Positions 28,862 to 42,242 of a DNA stretch of 64,000 nt are shown here, piece by piece. Every line of letters begins with the position of its first letter. The stretch's first letter is position 1. The position numbers and the translations under genes were made by a program. Origin of the DNA: Kosakonia sacchari (lineage in GTDB: Bacteria; Pseudomonadota; Gammaproteobacteria; Enterobacterales; Enterobacteriaceae); NCBI GenBank assembly GCA_900109485.1, contig FOAY01000003.1, forward strand, positions 304,816 through 368,815, written 5' to 3'. Under the pieces are notes generated by a model. That model searched no databases. It saw only the letters and a program-made list of their open reading frames with translations, and was not told the DNA's origin.

Positions 28862-31800
28862 TTGAGCCAGGAATACACCGAAGACAAAGAAGTCACACTG
28901 ACCAAGCTTAGCAGCGGGCGCCGACTCCTGGAGGCGTTGCTGATCCTCGTTTCACTTTCTGCCGTCTGGCTGATGGCCGCGCTCTTAAGTTTTAACCCGT
29001 CTGACCCTAGCTGGTCGCAAACGGCCTGGCATGAACCTATCCATAATCTGGGCGGTGTGCCCGGCGCATGGCTTGCCGATACGCTGTTTTTTATTTTTGG
29101 CGTTATGGCTTACACCATTCCGGTGATCATCATTGGCGGCTGCTGGTTTGCTTACCGTCACCGCGCCAGTGAAGATTATATCGATTACTTTGCCGTATCG
29201 TTGCGCACGATTGGTGCGCTGGCATTGATCCTGACCTCCTGCGGTCTGGCAGCGATTAATGCCGATGATATCTGGTATTTCGCCTCCGGCGGGGTGATTG
29301 GCAGCCTGCTGAGTACTACGCTGCAACCTCTGCTGCGCAGCAGCGGTGGTACGCTCGCGCTGCTCTGCATTTGGGCCGCCGGGTTGACCCTATTTACCGG
29401 CTGGTCGTGGGTTACCATTGCCGAGAAAATCGGCAGTGTCATCCTTAATATTCTGACCTTTGCCAGTAATCGTACCCGTCGCGATGACACCTGGGTTGAT
29501 GATGACGAGTACGAAGACGATGAAGAGTATGAAGAGGAAAAACCGCGTGAGTCGCGTCGTGCTCGTATTCTTCGTGGAGCGCTGGCACGCCGTAAGCGCG
29601 TGGCTGAAAAATTCGCCAACCCGATGGGGCGTAAAACAGACGAAGCGTTGTTCTCCGGTAAGCGGATGGACGATGAGGAAGATGAGATCGCATACAGCGC
29701 GCGCGGTGTGCCGGCGGATGCTGACGATGTCCTGTTCTCCGGGCATCGTGCTACGGAAGCTGAGCAGGAGTACGATCCACTGCTGAACGGGCACAGTGTC
29801 ACTGAGCCGGTAGTGGCAGCCGCAGCAGCGACAACCGCCGCTGTGCAGGCGTATGCAGCACCTGCTGAACCTTACGTCCCCGCAATGCAGCAAGATATTG
29901 AATGGCCGTATGCGCAGGCACCAGCAACTCAGGTACCACCGCAAGCGCCTTATCAGCCAGAGCAGTATGTCGAAGCTGCTCAGGAGGCCCCGTATCATTC
30001 TCCTCAGCATGAACTTCCTGAGTGGCAGCAGCCTGTCGCAGAAGCGGAGTGGATGCCGGATGCGCCGGTAACGCCACTGCCGCCGGAAGAAGAGGTTTAT
30101 GCTCAGCAGGCGCAGGAGCCGTTGCCATGGCAAAGCGAACCGCAAATCGCACCGGCTCCGGAACCGATAATCACGCCTGAACCTGAACCGGTCATTGAAG
30201 AAGTAAAACAGACTCGTCCGCCGCTTTACTACTTTGAAGAAGTGGAAGAGAAGCGTGCGCGTGAGCGTGAACAACTTGCCGCCTGGTATCAGCCAATCCC
30301 GGAGCCTGCTGTTGACGAACCCGCAGCAAAACCTGCTGTTTTCTCTGCGCCATCGGCCGCAGCGGTTGATCCATCCGTTGCTCCTGTCGCGGCTGGCATA
30401 CAACAAGCTACGGGCCATGTCACCGCTGCAGCGGCAGCCGCAGCGCCGGTCTTTAGCCTGGCTGCTGGTGGCGCACCGCGTCCGCAGGTTAAAGAAGGGA
30501 TAGGTCCGCAGTTGCCGCGCCCGAATCGCGTTCGTGTTCCAACGCGCCGCGAGCTGGCGTCTTACGGTATCAAATTGCCTTCCCAGCGTATGGCCGAAGA
30601 GCGCGCCCGCGAGGAAGAAGTGCATCAGCATGATGACGACGAAGCCGATATGCTGCAGCAGAACGAACTGGCTCGCCAGTTTGCTGCTACACAGCAAGAT
30701 CGCTATGGCAATGAATTCCAGCACGAGGCGCCACAGTTCCATCCTCAGCACCCGGCAATGAGCGACGAAGAAGTGGAAGAAGCTGAGCTGGCCCGTCAGT
30801 TCGCAGCCTCTCAGCAACAGCGCTATTCGGAAGGCCAACCGGCAGGCGCACAAGCGTTTATGCCTGAAGATTTTGCGTTTTCGCCGATGAAAACGCTGGT
30901 TGATGATGGGCCGCACGAACCGCTGTTCACGCCTGGCGTGATGTCAGAGCCGGAGCCGCCAGTACAGCAGCCGCATCATTATCAACAACCGACGCCGCCG
31001 CAATACCAGCAGCCAGCACAACCGCACTATCAGCCGCAGACTCCGCAGACGGCTCAGCAGCCCACTATGCCGCAACAGCATCAGGTTGCGCCACAGCCGC
31101 AAGAGAGCCTGATCCATCCGTTGCTGATGCGTAATGGCGATAGCCGACCGGTGCAGAAACCGACTACGCCGCTGCCATCACTGGATCTGTTGACGCAGCC
31201 GCCAGCGGAAGTTGAACCCGTTGATACCTTCGCGCTTGAGCAAATGGCGCGCCTGGTCGAAGCGCGGTTGGCCGATTTCCGCATTAAAGCCGATGTGGTG
31301 AACTATTCGCCGGGGCCGGTGATTACCCGCTTTGAGCTGAATCTGGCGCCGGGGGTGAAAGCCGCACGTATTTCCAACTTGTCTCGCGATCTGGCGCGTT
31401 CGCTCTCCACCGTTGCCGTGCGCGTGGTGGAGGTGATTCCCGGCAAGCCGTATGTTGGCCTCGAATTACCGAACAAGAAACGTCAGACCGTCTATCTGCG
31501 TGAAGTGCTGGACTGCGTGAAATTCCGGGAAAGCCCGTCGCCGCTGACCGTGGTGCTGGGTAAAGATATCGCAGGCGATCCGGTGATTGCCGATCTGGCG
31601 AAAATGCCGCACCTGTTGGTTGCCGGTACGACTGGCTCTGGTAAATCGGTGGGCGTGAACGCCATGATCCTCAGCATGCTGTATAAAGCGACGCCGGAAG
31701 AGGTGCGCTTTATTATGATCGACCCGAAAATGCTCGAACTTTCGGTGTATGAAGGCATTCCGCATCTGCTGACCGAAGTGGTTACCGATATGAAAGACGC

Positions 31801-32650
31801 CGCCAATGCGTTGCGCTGGAGCGTCAACGAGATGGAACGTCGCTACAAACTGATGTCGGCACTTGGCGTGCGAAATCTGGCGGGTTACAACGAGAAAATT
31901 GCGGAAGCTGCACGTATGGGGCGTCCGATCCCGGATCCGTACTGGAAACCGGGTGACAGCATGGATGTTCAGCATCCGGTGTTGGAAAAACTGCCGTATA
32001 TCGTGGTAATGGTGGACGAATTTGCTGACCTGATGATGACCGTTGGCAAAAAAGTGGAAGAGCTGATTGCGCGCCTGGCGCAGAAAGCGCGTGCCGCAGG
32101 TATTCACCTGGTACTGGCGACCCAGCGTCCGTCGGTCGATGTTATCACTGGCCTGATTAAAGCGAACATCCCAACACGTATTGCATTTACCGTATCGAGT
32201 AAGATTGATTCGCGTACCATCCTCGATCAGGGCGGTGCGGAATCACTGCTTGGGATGGGCGATATGCTCTACTCCGGTCCAAATTCTACCTCTGCGCCGG
32301 TGCGTGTCCACGGGGCATTCGTACGTGACCAGGAAGTGCATGCTGTGGTGCAGGACTGGAAAGCGCGTGGTCGTCCGCAATATGTCGATGGCATTACGTC
32401 TGAAAGCGAAAGCGAAGGTGGCGCAGGCGGAAGTTTTGACGGTGGTGAAGAGCTGGATCCGTTATTTGATCAGGCCGTTAATTTCGTAACCGAAAAACGC
32501 AAGGCCTCTATCTCCGGCGTTCAGCGCCAGTTCCGTATCGGCTATAACCGTGCGGCGCGTATTATCGAGCAGATGGAAGCCCAGGGAATTGTCAGCGAGC
32601 AGGGGCACAATGGTAACCGTGAGGTGCTGGCTCCACCGCCGTTCGAATGA
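28862..32650 (+). CDS. ftsK: DNA translocase FtsK
   Basis: FtsK anchors at the division septum and pumps DNA towards dif to activate XerCD. The start is TTG, preceded by GGAGAG. The 1262-residue protein has four N-terminal membrane helices (about 21-190), an acidic stretch ([13 protein letters not shown]), a long linker rich in P, Q and A, then the RecA-like motor with Walker A at 922-929 (GTTGSGKS) and Walker B D1052-E1053. The C-terminal gamma domain (last 65 residues) is a winged helix that reads KOPS. The linker is shorter than in E. coli K-12 (1329 residues) and carries a 14-residue motif twice, at 602-615 and 642-655. Confidence 0.97.
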   Translation: MSQEYTEDKEVTLTKLSSGRRLLEALLILVSLSAVWLMAALLSFNPSDPSWSQTAWHEPIHNLGGVPGAWLADTLFFIFGVMAYTIPVIIIGGCWFAYRHRASEDYIDYFAVSLRTIGALALILTSCGLAAINADDIWYFASGGVIGSLLSTTLQPLLRSSGGTLALLCIWAAGLTLFTGWSWVTIAEKIGSVILNILTFASNRTRRDDTWVDDDEYEDDEEYEEEKPRESRRARILRGALARRKRVAEKFANPMGRKTDEALFSGKRMDDEEDEIAYSARGVPADADDVLFSGHRATEAEQEYDPLLNGHSVTEPVVAAAAATTAAVQAYAAPAEPYVPAMQQDIEWPYAQAPATQVPPQAPYQPEQYVEAAQEAPYHSPQHELPEWQQPVAEAEWMPDAPVTPLPPEEEVYAQQAQEPLPWQSEPQIAPAPEPIITPEPEPVIEEVKQTRPPLYYFEEVEEKRAREREQLAAWYQPIPEPAVDEPAAKPAVFSAPSAAAVDPSVAPVAAGIQQATGHVTAAAAAAAPVFSLAAGGAPRPQVKEGIGPQLPRPNRVRVPTRRELASYGIKLPSQRMAEERAREEEVHQHDDDEADMLQQNELARQFAATQQDRYGNEFQHEAPQFHPQHPAMSDEEVEEAELARQFAASQQQRYSEGQPAGAQAFMPEDFAFSPMKTLVDDGPHEPLFTPGVMSEPEPPVQQPHHYQQPTPPQYQQPAQPHYQPQTPQTAQQPTMPQQHQVAPQPQESLIHPLLMRNGDSRPVQKPTTPLPSLDLLTQPPAEVEPVDTFALEQMARLVEARLADFRIKADVVNYSPGPVITRFELNLAPGVKAARISNLSRDLARSLSTVAVRVVEVIPGKPYVGLELPNKKRQTVYLREVLDCVKFRESPSPLTVVLGKDIAGDPVIADLAKMPHLLVAGTTGSGKSVGVNAMILSMLYKATPEEVRFIMIDPKMLELSVYEGIPHLLTEVVTDMKDAANALRWSVNEMERRYKLMSALGVRNLAGYNEKIAEAARMGRPIPDPYWKPGDSMDVQHPVLEKLPYIVVMVDEFADLMMTVGKKVEELIARLAQKARAAGIHLVLATQRPSVDVITGLIKANIPTRIAFTVSSKIDSRTILDQGGAESLLGMGDMLYSGPNSTSAPVRVHGAFVRDQEVHAVVQDWKARGRPQYVDGITSESESEGGAGGSFDGGEELDPLFDQAVNFVTEKRKASISGVQRQFRIGYNRAARIIEQMEAQGIVSEQGHNGNREVLAPPPFE

Positions 32651-32769
32651 TTGCAAAGCTGGGTAAATAAGTAAAAATTCAGTCTTTTCTTCTGTCTCTC
32701 TTTGCATTCGGTGCTTAGAGTGACAGAAGTATTCTCCCGCGTCGGGAGTGACGTTTTTGAGGAATAACG

Positions 32770-33381
32770 ATGAAAAAAATCGCCATGGCGTGTGCGTTAA
32801 TGGGCAGTTTGCTGGCCAGTAACGTATGGGCGGATGCCTCCAGTGACCTGAAAAGCCGTCTTGATAAAGTCAGCAGTTTCCATGCCAGCTTCACTCAGAA
32901 AGTGACGGATGGTAGCGGCGCTGCGGTGCAGGAAGGTCAGGGGGATTTGTGGGTTAAGCGCCCGAATCTGTTCAACTGGCATATGACCCAGCCGGACGAA
33001 AGTGTGCTGGTTTCTGACGGGAAAACCCTGTGGTTCTACAACCCGTTTGTTGAACAGGCTACTGCGACCTGGCTAAAAGATGCCACCGGTAATACACCGT
33101 TTATGCTGATTGCCCGTAATCAGGCCAGCGACTGGCAGCAGTACAATATAGAGCAAAAGGGCGATGATTTTATTCTGACGCCAAAAGGTAACAACGGTAA
33201 CCTGAAGCAATTCACTATCAATGTTGGTCGTGATGGCACTATTCATCAGTTCAGCGCAATTGAACAAGACGATCAGCGTAGCAGCTATCAACTGAAATCA
33301 CAGCAAAATGGCGCGGTCGATCCCGCAAAATTCACCTTTACCCCGCCGCAGGGCGTAACGGTTGACGATCAGCGTAAGTAA
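32770..33381 (+). CDS. lolA: Outer-membrane lipoprotein carrier protein LolA
   Basis: LolA ferries lipoproteins from LolCDE across the periplasm to LolB. The 203-residue precursor has a signal peptide ending in NVWA, with the mature start [12 protein letters not shown]. The core includes [22 protein letters not shown] small CTCCCG-CGT-CGGGAG hairpin sits in the leader at 32734-32748. It lies between ftsK and rarA, 9 bases before rarA, in the conserved order. Confidence 0.97.
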   Translation: MKKIAMACALMGSLLASNVWADASSDLKSRLDKVSSFHASFTQKVTDGSGAAVQEGQGDLWVKRPNLFNWHMTQPDESVLVSDGKTLWFYNPFVEQATATWLKDATGNTPFMLIARNQASDWQQYNIEQKGDDFILTPKGNNGNLKQFTINVGRDGTIHQFSAIEQDDQRSSYQLKSQQNGAVDPAKFTFTPPQGVTVDDQRK

Positions 33382-33390
33382 GAGGCGCGG

Positions 33391-34734
33391 ATGAGCAATA
33401 TGTCGCTCGATTTCTCCGACAATGCGTTTCAACCTCTGGCCGCCCGTATGCGGCCAGAAAGTTTAGCGCAGTACATCGGCCAGCAGCACCTTCTGGCGTC
33501 GGGCAAACCTTTGCCGCGAGCCATTGAGGCAGGGCATCTGCACTCGATGATCCTCTGGGGGCCGCCGGGTACGGGGAAAACGACGCTGGCGGAAGTGATT
33601 GCCCGTTATGCGAATGCGGACGTTGAACGCATTTCTGCGGTAACGTCTGGCGTGAAAGAGATCCGGGAAGCCATTGAGCGCGCGCGGCAGAATCGCAATG
33701 CCGGGCGGCGTACCATTCTGTTTGTTGACGAAGTCCACCGCTTTAACAAAAGCCAGCAGGACGCGTTTCTGCCGCATATTGAAGACGGCACTATCACTTT
33801 TATCGGCGCAACAACCGAAAATCCCTCTTTTGAACTCAACTCAGCGTTGCTCTCCCGTGCGCGCGTTTATCTGCTGAAATCTCTCACGACGGAAGATATC
33901 GAGCAGGTATTGACGCAGGCGATGGAAGATAAAGCCCGTGGTTATGGCGGCCAGGATATCGTACTGCCGGATGAAACCCGACGGGCGATTGCTGAACTGG
34001 TTGGTGGCGATGCGCGACGCGCGCTCAACACGCTGGAGATGATGGCCGACATGGCGGAGCTGGATGATGCCGGCAAACGCGTATTGAAACCGACCTTGTT
34101 GACCGAGATTGCTGGCGAACGTAGCGCGCGCTTTGATAACAAAGGCGACCGTTTTTACGATTTAATCTCCGCATTGCATAAATCGGTACGCGGTAGCGCG
34201 CCGGATGCGGCACTTTACTGGTATGCGCGTATTATCACTGCCGGAGGCGATCCGTTGTACGTGGCGCGTCGCTGTCTGGCGATTGCTTCAGAAGATGTCG
34301 GCAATGCCGATCCGCGCGCCATGCAGGTGGCCATTTCCGCCTGGGATTGTTTTACACGCGTTGGCCCGGCGGAAGGCGAGCGTGCAATCGCACAGGCAAT
34401 TGTCTACCTGGCCTGTGCGCCGAAGAGTAACGCGGTGTATACGGCGTTTAAAGCGGCACTTGCAGACGCACGCGATCGTCCGGATTTCGATGTGCCTGTG
34501 CACCTGCGTAATGCACCAACGAAATTGATGAAAGAGATGGGGTACGGCCAGGAGTATCGTTATGCACACGACGAACCCAATGCCTACGCCGCTGGCGAGG
34601 AATATTTCCCGCAGGAATTAGCACAAACGCGCTATTATCACCCCACCAACAGAGGTCTTGAGGGCAAGATTGGCGAAAAGCTCGCCTGGCTAGCCGAACA
34701 GGATCATAAAAGCCCTATAAAACGCTATCGCTAG
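33391..34734 (+). CDS. rarA: Replication-associated recombination protein A (RarA/MgsA)
   Basis: RarA is an AAA+ clamp-loader-like ATPase acting at stalled replication forks and gaps. The 447 residues match E. coli. Walker A is [12 protein letters not shown] (near 56-67), Walker [15 protein letters not shown], sensor [20 protein letters not shown], and the C-terminal tetramerisation region ends in HKSPIKRYR. Either of two close ATGs (33391 or 33400) could initiate. Confidence 0.96.
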   Translation: MSNMSLDFSDNAFQPLAARMRPESLAQYIGQQHLLASGKPLPRAIEAGHLHSMILWGPPGTGKTTLAEVIARYANADVERISAVTSGVKEIREAIERARQNRNAGRRTILFVDEVHRFNKSQQDAFLPHIEDGTITFIGATTENPSFELNSALLSRARVYLLKSLTTEDIEQVLTQAMEDKARGYGGQDIVLPDETRRAIAELVGGDARRALNTLEMMADMAELDDAGKRVLKPTLLTEIAGERSARFDNKGDRFYDLISALHKSVRGSAPDAALYWYARIITAGGDPLYVARRCLAIASEDVGNADPRAMQVAISAWDCFTRVGPAEGERAIAQAIVYLACAPKSNAVYTAFKAALADARDRPDFDVPVHLRNAPTKLMKEMGYGQEYRYAHDEPNAYAAGEEYFPQELAQTRYYHPTNRGLEGKIGEKLAWLAEQDHKSPIKRYR

Positions 34735-34744
34735 TGCGGGCGTT

Positions 34745-36122
<1,378 letters not shown>

Positions 36123-36143
36123 TCGCTTCTTTCGTGTTTCCCG

Positions 36144-36169
36144 AAAAGCGCCTGTTGGCGCTTTTTTTA
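36144..36169 (+). terminator. Terminator of serS
   Basis: AAAGCGCC-TGTT-GGCGCTTT followed by T4 is a compact intrinsic terminator shortly after the serS stop. Confidence 0.92.
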
Positions 36170-36486
36170 TGCCCTGTTGCTGAGTAATCCTCCATTAACC
36201 CATTTTTCTATGATTTATGCAGACCTGTTAATTACTTCCAGTCCGGTCGGGTGAAGTATTGTTTTCTACCATGAAATTTTTCTACTGATCTCTTTACTGC
36301 TTTTGTGGCTTAATACAATAAAAACAACCAGATGAATATTACCTGAAGTACGTCGAATCGATGCGGGATAAGTTTTTCAAATCGACAACCCACAATTCAT
36401 GCCAGCTCGCTAAATCTGTGGATTGACTTTGCTTTTGCCGGTGGCATGATGCGCACGCAATCTGAACTTCCTCACGGTTTGAATCC
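36170..36486 (+). promoter_or_regulatory. AT-rich gap with ycaD promoter
   Basis: These 317 bases contain no gene. In E. coli K-12 dmsABC lies between serS and ycaD, so this gap is where that operon is missing. A good sigma-70 pair, TTGACT at 36423-36428 and CATGAT at 36445-36450 (16-base spacer, preceded by TGG), should drive ycaD. Confidence 0.6.
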
Positions 36487-37635
36487 ATGTCCACCTATAC
36501 CCGGCCGGTGCTGTTATTGCTCTGCGGCCTGATGCTTTTGACGCTGGCGATCGCGACGCTGAATACGCTCGTGCCGCTCTGGCTCGCCCATGAAAACTTA
36601 CCCACCTGGCAGGTCGGTATGGTGGGTTCGTCTTATTTTACCGGTAATTTACTCGGCACCTTATTGACCGGGCGTCTTATCCGCCGTCTGGGTTTTAATC
36701 GTAGCTATTACATTGCTTCGCTGATTTTTGCTGCCGGCTGCGTTGGGCTGGGGCTGATGGTGGGCTTCTGGAGCTGGATGATTTGGCGTTTCATCGCCGG
36801 TGTGGGCTGCGCAATGATTTGGGTGGTGGTGGAAAGCGCGCTAATGTGCAGTGGCACTTCCCGTAACCGTGGCCGCCTGCTGGCGGCTTATATGATGGTT
36901 TATTATGTAGGCACCGTGCTGGGACAGGTGATTGTCAGCAAATTGCCGACGGATCTAATGAGCGTGCTGCCTTTGATGACAGGGCTGGTACTGGCGGCGA
37001 TCCTGCCGCTGCTGTTTACCCGTATTGTTAATCAACAGAGCGAGGAGCAAGCCGCGACCTCAGTATGGCCGATGCTGCGCCTTCGCCAGGCGCGCCTGGG
37101 GGTAAATGGTTGCATTATCTCCGGGATTATTCTCGGCTCGTTGTATGGCCTGATGCCGCTCTATCTTTCACATCAGGGGATCAGTGATTCCGGTATCGGT
37201 TTCTGGATGGCGCTGATGGTGAGCTCAGGCATTATCGGGCAGTGGCCTGTTGGTCGTCTGGCCGATCGCTTTGGCCGACTGCTTGTACTGCGTGTGCAGG
37301 TGTTTGTCGTGATCATCGGCTGTATGGGAATGCTGAGTAATGCGGCGATGGCGCCGGCGCTGTTCGTGTTGGGAACGGCTGGTTTTACTCTTTACCCGGT
37401 GGCAATGGCCTGGGCGTGTGAGAAAGTGGAACACCACCAGTTGGTGGCCATGAATCAGGCTCTGCTGTTGAGCTACACCATTGGCAGCCTTCTTGGCCCG
37501 ACGTTGACGGCGATGCTGATGCAAAGCTATTCAGACAGTCTGCTGTTTATCATGATTGCGGGCGTATCGTTTATCTATCTGGTGATGCTGATGCGTAAAG
37601 CAGGGCATCATCCCACTCCGGTTGCGCACGCCTGA
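36487..37635 (+). CDS. ycaD: MFS transporter YcaD
   Basis: The 382-residue protein is a major facilitator superfamily permease with about twelve membrane helices, the same length as E. coli YcaD. The loop 2-3 motif reads [18 protein letters not shown], the repeat in the second half is [18 protein letters not shown]. The substrate is unknown. It stands alone between serS and the convergent pflA. Confidence 0.93.
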   Translation: MSTYTRPVLLLLCGLMLLTLAIATLNTLVPLWLAHENLPTWQVGMVGSSYFTGNLLGTLLTGRLIRRLGFNRSYYIASLIFAAGCVGLGLMVGFWSWMIWRFIAGVGCAMIWVVVESALMCSGTSRNRGRLLAAYMMVYYVGTVLGQVIVSKLPTDLMSVLPLMTGLVLAAILPLLFTRIVNQQSEEQAATSVWPMLRLRQARLGVNGCIISGIILGSLYGLMPLYLSHQGISDSGIGFWMALMVSSGIIGQWPVGRLADRFGRLLVLRVQVFVVIIGCMGMLSNAAMAPALFVLGTAGFTLYPVAMAWACEKVEHHQLVAMNQALLLSYTIGSLLGPTLTAMLMQSYSDSLLFIMIAGVSFIYLVMLMRKAGHHPTPVAHA

Positions 37636-37664
37636 GTGACATCGGCGGAGAAACAACCCGGCGT

Positions 37665-37698
37665 AAAAAAAGCCACAACGGTGTGTTGTGGCTTTTTG
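37665..37698. terminator. Bidirectional terminator between ycaD and pflA
   Basis: AGCCACAAC-GGTGT-GTTGTGGCT is flanked by A6 and T5, serving both convergent genes. Confidence 0.92.
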
Positions 37699-37712
37699 CT
37701 TTTACTGGCGGC

Positions 37713-38453
37713 TCAGTACATCACTTTATGGCCGTACTGCTCCAGAATGCCTTTGACTCGTTCCATGGTCTCTTTTTTCGGTGGATGGACGCCATCAAGC
37801 TTGTACTCTTCGCCCATGGCGACCCATTTGTGTTTACCCAGCTCATGGTAAGGCAACAGTTCTATTTTCTCGACATTGCCCATATCACGGGTAAATTCAC
37901 CGAGGCGGTGTGCGGAGTCGTCATCATCTGACCAGCCGGGAACGACCACGTAGCGGATCCAGACCTTAATGTTTTTCTTCGCCAGGTACTGGGCAAACTC
38001 CAGCGTACGGTGATTAGAGACGCCAACCAGATTCTGGTGAATTTCATCGTTCATCTGTTTCAGATCGAGCATGACCAGGTCGGTAACCTCCAGAAGCTCA
38101 TCAATCACCGGATCATAGCGGCGCACAAAGCCGTTAGTGTCGAGGCAGGTATGAATTCCTTCTTTCTTACAAGCGCGGAACCAGTCGCGGACAAACTCCG
38201 CTTGCAGGATAGCCTCACCACCGGATGCGGTTACGCCGCCGCCGGATGCGTTCATAAAGTGACGATAGGTCACTACGTCGCTCATTAGATCTTCAACCGT
38301 GATCTCTTTACCACCGTGCGTGTCCCAGGTATCGCGGTTATGACAATAGAGGCAGCGCATCAGGCAGCCCTGGAAGAAAGTAATGAAGCGGATGCCCGGG
38401 CCGTCGACCGTGCCACAGGATTCGAAAGAGTGGATGCGACCAATAACTGACAT
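37713..38453 (-). CDS. pflA: Pyruvate formate-lyase 1-activating enzyme
   Basis: PflA is a radical-SAM enzyme that installs the glycyl radical on PflB. The 246-residue protein has the [4Fe-4S] motif C30-x3-C34-x2-C37 in [13 protein letters not shown], then [11 protein letters not shown] for SAM binding. The ATG at 38453 agrees with the E. coli start. It lies downstream of pflB behind a terminator-like hairpin, so it likely has its own promoter, as in E. coli. Confidence 0.98.
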   Translation of the reverse strand: MSVIGRIHSFESCGTVDGPGIRFITFFQGCLMRCLYCHNRDTWDTHGGKEITVEDLMSDVVTYRHFMNASGGGVTASGGEAILQAEFVRDWFRACKKEGIHTCLDTNGFVRRYDPVIDELLEVTDLVMLDLKQMNDEIHQNLVGVSNHRTLEFAQYLAKKNIKVWIRYVVVPGWSDDDDSAHRLGEFTRDMGNVEKIELLPYHELGKHKWVAMGEEYKLDGVHPPKKETMERVKGILEQYGHKVMY

Positions 38454-38576
38454 TGCGGTGTTTTCTCCAGATGCGGCCCATCCGGGCCTGTGTCTGCGCA
38501 ATTTATTTCCCTTTGCGCTAAGTCTGTTTTGTCAGATATCCAGCAAGTATAGACGTCTGACAAAGCGGGCTCAGGT

Positions 38577-38610
38577 ATTAAAAAGGCCCCACTTACGTGG
38601 AGCCTTTATT
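38577..38610 (-). terminator. Terminator of focA-pflB
   Basis: On the minus strand GGCTCCAC-GTAA-GTGGGGCC (one mismatch or G-U) is followed by TTTTTAATA, just after the pflB stop. Confidence 0.85.
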
Positions 38611-38645
38611 GTACGCTTTTTACTTCGCGATTTCAGTCAATACCA

Positions 38646-40928
38646 TTACATGGTTTGAGTGAAGGTACGAGTAATAACGTCCTGCTGCTGTTCTTTAGTC
38701 AGGGAGTTGAAGCGTACTGCGTAACCTGAAACACGGATGGTCAACTGCGGATATTTTTCCGGGTTTTCCATCGCGTCGAGCAGCATTTCACGGTTCATCA
38801 CGTTCACGTTCAGGTGCTGACCACCTTCGATGGACGTTTCGTGATGGAAGTAACCGTCCATCAGACCCGCGAGGTTGGTTTTACGCACTTCGTCGTCTTT
38901 ACCCAGCGCATTCGGAACGATAGAGAAGGTGTAAGAAATACCATCTTTAGCGTAAGCGAACGGCAGTTTAGCAACGGAGGTCAGAGAGGCAACAGCACCT
39001 TTCTGGTCACGGCCGTGCATCGGGTTAGCACCCGGTCCGAACGGAGCGCCAGCGCGACGGCCATCCGGGGTGTTACCGGTTTTCTTACCATACACAACGT
39101 TAGAGGTGATGGTCAGAACAGACTGAGTCGGGATAGCGTTGCGGTAAGTAGTCAGTTTCTGAATTTTCTTCATGAAACGTTCTACCAGGTCAACTGCCAA
39201 ATCATCGACACGAGCATCGTTGTTACCAAATTGCGGGTATTCGCCTTCGATTTCGAAGTCGATTGCCAGACCGTCTTCGTCACGAATCGGTTTAACTTTC
39301 GCATATTTGATAGCAGACAGGGAGTCAGCAGCAACGGACAGACCGGCGATACCGCATGCCATGGTGCGAATTACGTCACGATCGTGCAGCGCCATCAGAG
39401 AGGCTTCGTAGCTGTACTTGTCGTGCATGTAGTGGATAACGTTCAGTGCGGTGACATACTGTTTAGCCAGCCAGTCCATGAAGTGATCCATGCGATCCAT
39501 GACTTCGTCGAATTTCAACAAGTCGCCTTTGATAGGCTCAGATTTCGGACCAACCTGTATTTTCAGTTTTTCATCAACGCCGCCGTTGATTGCGTACAGC
39601 ATGGTTTTCGCGAGGTTAGCGCGAGCACCGAAGAACTGCATTTGTTTACCCACAACCATTGGGCTTACGCAGCAAGCAATCGCATAGTCGTCGTTGTTGA
39701 AGTCAGGACGCATCAGGTCATCGTTCTCGTACTGCAGAGAAGAGGTGTCGATGGAGACTTTCGCAGCGAATTTTTTGAAGTTCAGCGGCAGTTTTTCAGA
39801 CCACAGAACGGTGATGTTCGGTTCCGGAGACGGACCCATAGTGTACAGGGTGTTCAGGAAACGGAAGCTGTTTTTGGTAACCAGAGTACGGCCGTCAACG
39901 CCCATACCACCGATAGATTCAGTTGCCCAAATCGGGTCACCGGAGAACAGTTCATCATACTCAGGGGTACGCAGGAAGCGAACCATACGCAGTTTCATGA
40001 CCAGGTGGTCAATCATTTCCTGAGCATCTTTTTCAGTGATTTTGCCTGCTTTCAGGTCACGTTCGATGTAAGCATCCAGGAAGGTGGATACGCGACCGAA
40101 GGACATTGCAGCGCCGTTCTGAGATTTAACCGCAGCCAGGTAACCGAAGTAGGTCCACTGGATTGCTTCCTGAGCGTTCGTTGCCGGACCGGAGATATCG
40201 CAGCCGTATTTAGCCGCCATCTCTTTGATCTGACCCAGCGCGCGATGCTGTTCAGCAATTTCTTCACGCAGACGGATAGTCGCTTCCAGATTTACGCCGT
40301 TTTCCAGATCGGATTGCAGAGACAGGAACTGTGCGTATTTGTCTTTCAGCAGGAAGTCGATACCGTACAGTGCAACGCGACGGTAGTCACCGATGATACG
40401 ACCACGGCCGTAAGCATCCGGCAGACCAGTCAGAACACCGGATTTACGGCAGTTCAGAATGTCTTTGGTGTAAACATCGAATACACCCTGGTTATGGGTT
40501 TTACGGTATTCGGTGAAGATTTTTTTCAGCATCGGGTCCAGTTCGCGATTGTACGCTTTGCAGGAACCTTCAACCATTTTGATGCCGCCAAACGGGATGA
40601 TAGCGCGTTTCAGCGGAGCTTCAGTTTGCAGACCAACGATTTTCTCAAGCGCTTTGTTGATGTAGCCAGCGTCGTGAGAAGTAATGGTGGAAGCAACAGA
40701 GGTGTCAAAATCAACTGGCGCGTGAGTGCGGTTTTCCAGTTTAACCCCTTCCATGACTTTGTCCCACAGGGCGGAGGTCGCGTCAGTAGCGCCAGCCAGG
40801 AAGGACTCGTCGCCTTCATATGGGGTGTAGTTTTTCTGGATAAAGTCACGTACGTTGACTTCTTTCTGCCAGTCACCTTTCGCAAAACCTTCCCAGGCTG
40901 TGGCTAATTTTTCATTAAGCTCGGACAT
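38646..40928 (-). CDS. pflB: Formate C-acetyltransferase (pyruvate formate-lyase)
   Basis: PflB is the glycyl-radical enzyme converting pyruvate and CoA to acetyl-CoA and formate in anaerobic growth. The 760 residues equal E. coli. The thiyl pair is in IACCVSPM and the radical glycine is G735 (G734 without Met) in VSGYAVRF near the end. Codon use is highly biased, as expected for an abundant protein, and this creates long false open frames on the opposite strand. focA lies 51 bases upstream in the same operon. Confidence 0.99.
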   Translation of the reverse strand: MSELNEKLATAWEGFAKGDWQKEVNVRDFIQKNYTPYEGDESFLAGATDATSALWDKVMEGVKLENRTHAPVDFDTSVASTITSHDAGYINKALEKIVGLQTEAPLKRAIIPFGGIKMVEGSCKAYNRELDPMLKKIFTEYRKTHNQGVFDVYTKDILNCRKSGVLTGLPDAYGRGRIIGDYRRVALYGIDFLLKDKYAQFLSLQSDLENGVNLEATIRLREEIAEQHRALGQIKEMAAKYGCDISGPATNAQEAIQWTYFGYLAAVKSQNGAAMSFGRVSTFLDAYIERDLKAGKITEKDAQEMIDHLVMKLRMVRFLRTPEYDELFSGDPIWATESIGGMGVDGRTLVTKNSFRFLNTLYTMGPSPEPNITVLWSEKLPLNFKKFAAKVSIDTSSLQYENDDLMRPDFNNDDYAIACCVSPMVVGKQMQFFGARANLAKTMLYAINGGVDEKLKIQVGPKSEPIKGDLLKFDEVMDRMDHFMDWLAKQYVTALNVIHYMHDKYSYEASLMALHDRDVIRTMACGIAGLSVAADSLSAIKYAKVKPIRDEDGLAIDFEIEGEYPQFGNNDARVDDLAVDLVERFMKKIQKLTTYRNAIPTQSVLTITSNVVYGKKTGNTPDGRRAGAPFGPGANPMHGRDQKGAVASLTSVAKLPFAYAKDGISYTFSIVPNALGKDDEVRKTNLAGLMDGYFHHETSIEGGQHLNVNVMNREMLLDAMENPEKYPQLTIRVSGYAVRFNSLTKEQQQDVITRTFTQTM

Positions 40929-40979
40929 GTAACACCTACCTTCTTAAGTGGATTTTTTATTTACTGCCTGAAACAACCA

Positions 40980-41837
40980 TTAATGATGATCGTTGCCACG
41001 CAGGTAAATGACCCAGTATGTCAACCCGACTAATAACCCACCACCTATGATATTCCCGATTGTTACCGGAATAAGGTTATCGATGATGAAATTCGTAATA
41101 GTCAGATGAGAAAAACTTTCCGGGCTGGAACCAACTGCGGTCCAGAACTCCGGGCTAGCAAAGTTACGGATTACGATACCCATCGGAATCATAAACATGT
41201 TTGCGATACTGTGCTCAAAACCGCTGGCGACAAACATCGCTACCGGCAGCACCATAATCATCGCTTTATCCATCAGGCTGCGACCGGAATAACTCATCCA
41301 CACGGCCATACAAACCATCAGGTTGGCCAGAATACCCAGCGCAACAGCTTCGATGAAAGTGTGATGCACTTTATGGTCTGCGGTCTGCAGGACGTTTAAG
41401 CCCCAGCCACCGTTGGCGACCATATATTCGCCAGACAACCACATTAGCAAGACAAACAGCAGCGCACCTATCAGATTACCGAAGTAGACGTTGATCCAGT
41501 TACGGGCCAGTTGCCCCCAAGTGATACGCCCACTGGCTTTCGCCACGACAATCAGCACGGTCGAGGTAAAAAGATCCGCACCGCAGATAATGCAGAGGAT
41601 CAACCCCAGGGAGAAGCAGATACCCCCAATCAGTTTAGCAATACCGTAGGGCATTGCCGCTGTGCCGGTAGTGGCGGTGATATAGAAAACAAAAGCAATA
41701 GAGATGAACACACCTGCGGTGATAGCCAGGTAGAAAGTCTTCAGCGGATGTTTAGTCGCTTTATAGACGCCAGCTTCTTCGGCAACTTTGGCCATTTCGG
41801 CTGGAAGGATAAGATCAAAAGGGTTGTCAGCTTTCAC
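40980..41837 (-). CDS. focA: Formate channel FocA
   Basis: FocA is a pentameric inner-membrane formate channel of the FNT family. From the GTG at 41837 the protein is 285 residues (VKADNPFDLILP), the E. coli length; an ATG frame 42 bases upstream would add 14 residues and is less likely. Six membrane helices are visible, with FNT motifs KASGRITWGQLARNW and GFEHSIANMFMIPMG. It leads the focA-pflB operon. Confidence 0.97.
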   Translation of the reverse strand: MKADNPFDLILPAEMAKVAEEAGVYKATKHPLKTFYLAITAGVFISIAFVFYITATTGTAAMPYGIAKLIGGICFSLGLILCIICGADLFTSTVLIVVAKASGRITWGQLARNWINVYFGNLIGALLFVLLMWLSGEYMVANGGWGLNVLQTADHKVHHTFIEAVALGILANLMVCMAVWMSYSGRSLMDKAMIMVLPVAMFVASGFEHSIANMFMIPMGIVIRNFASPEFWTAVGSSPESFSHLTITNFIIDNLIPVTIGNIIGGGLLVGLTYWVIYLRGNDHH

Positions 41838-42159
41838 ACTAACTCTCTCTTTATTAAGTCGGCGACGAGATACTAACAAAGCATTATAGAAGAGAATTTG
41901 ATATGGATCATATCTCGCCTGGCTTATAGGACCGCAAAGAGCGTGGTTTTTTTACGAATGCGGAGTAACTTGTTGATTATCTGAATAAAAATAAATTTTA
42001 AAAGTTATAAAATGTGTTGATTATTTTTATGAAGCCTCCGAAAAATCGTTAATTAAAATGGGGTAGTTGCCATAAGAAGTAACAATATTAGTCCGCAAGT
42101 AATAATACCATTTACCCGTATTTAACTTAATTATTACAACTTACTGACATTGCAAAAAT
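41838..42159 (-). promoter_or_regulatory. focA-pfl promoter region with FNR-like site
   Basis: This AT-rich gap upstream of focA contains no gene. ATGATCCATATCAA (minus strand, 41898-41911) matches FNR at 9 of 10 defined positions. Measured from it, TAGTAT at 41870-41875 is a -10 at the right distance for an FNR site centred at -41.5. A perfect TATAAT at 41883-41888 offers another start. E. coli pfl is driven from several promoters by FNR, ArcA and IHF, which fits the long region. Confidence 0.7.
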
Positions 42160-42189
42160 ATAAATAAAAAGGGGCAATAAAATTGCCCC
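42160..42189 (-). terminator. Terminator of ycaO
   Basis: GGGGCAAT-TTT-ATTGCCCC on the minus strand is followed by TTTTTATTT, separating ycaO from the focA promoter. Confidence 0.92.
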
Positions 42190-42242
42190 GTAATATAGCG
42201 TAGACCTGCTATGAAGCCTACATATTGTCGTACTACTTGTCG

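Noticed and set aside
29390-30916. A 508-codon frame opposite the ftsK linker
   Set aside because: Arg/Leu/Phe-rich translation of the complement of Q, E and A codons; no start signals.
38814-40907. A 697-codon open frame on the plus strand opposite pflB
   Set aside because: It is the mirror of a very codon-biased gene: lack of certain sense codons removes stops from the antisense frame. No ribosome site or family likeness; composition (rich in F, V, R, H) is artefactual.
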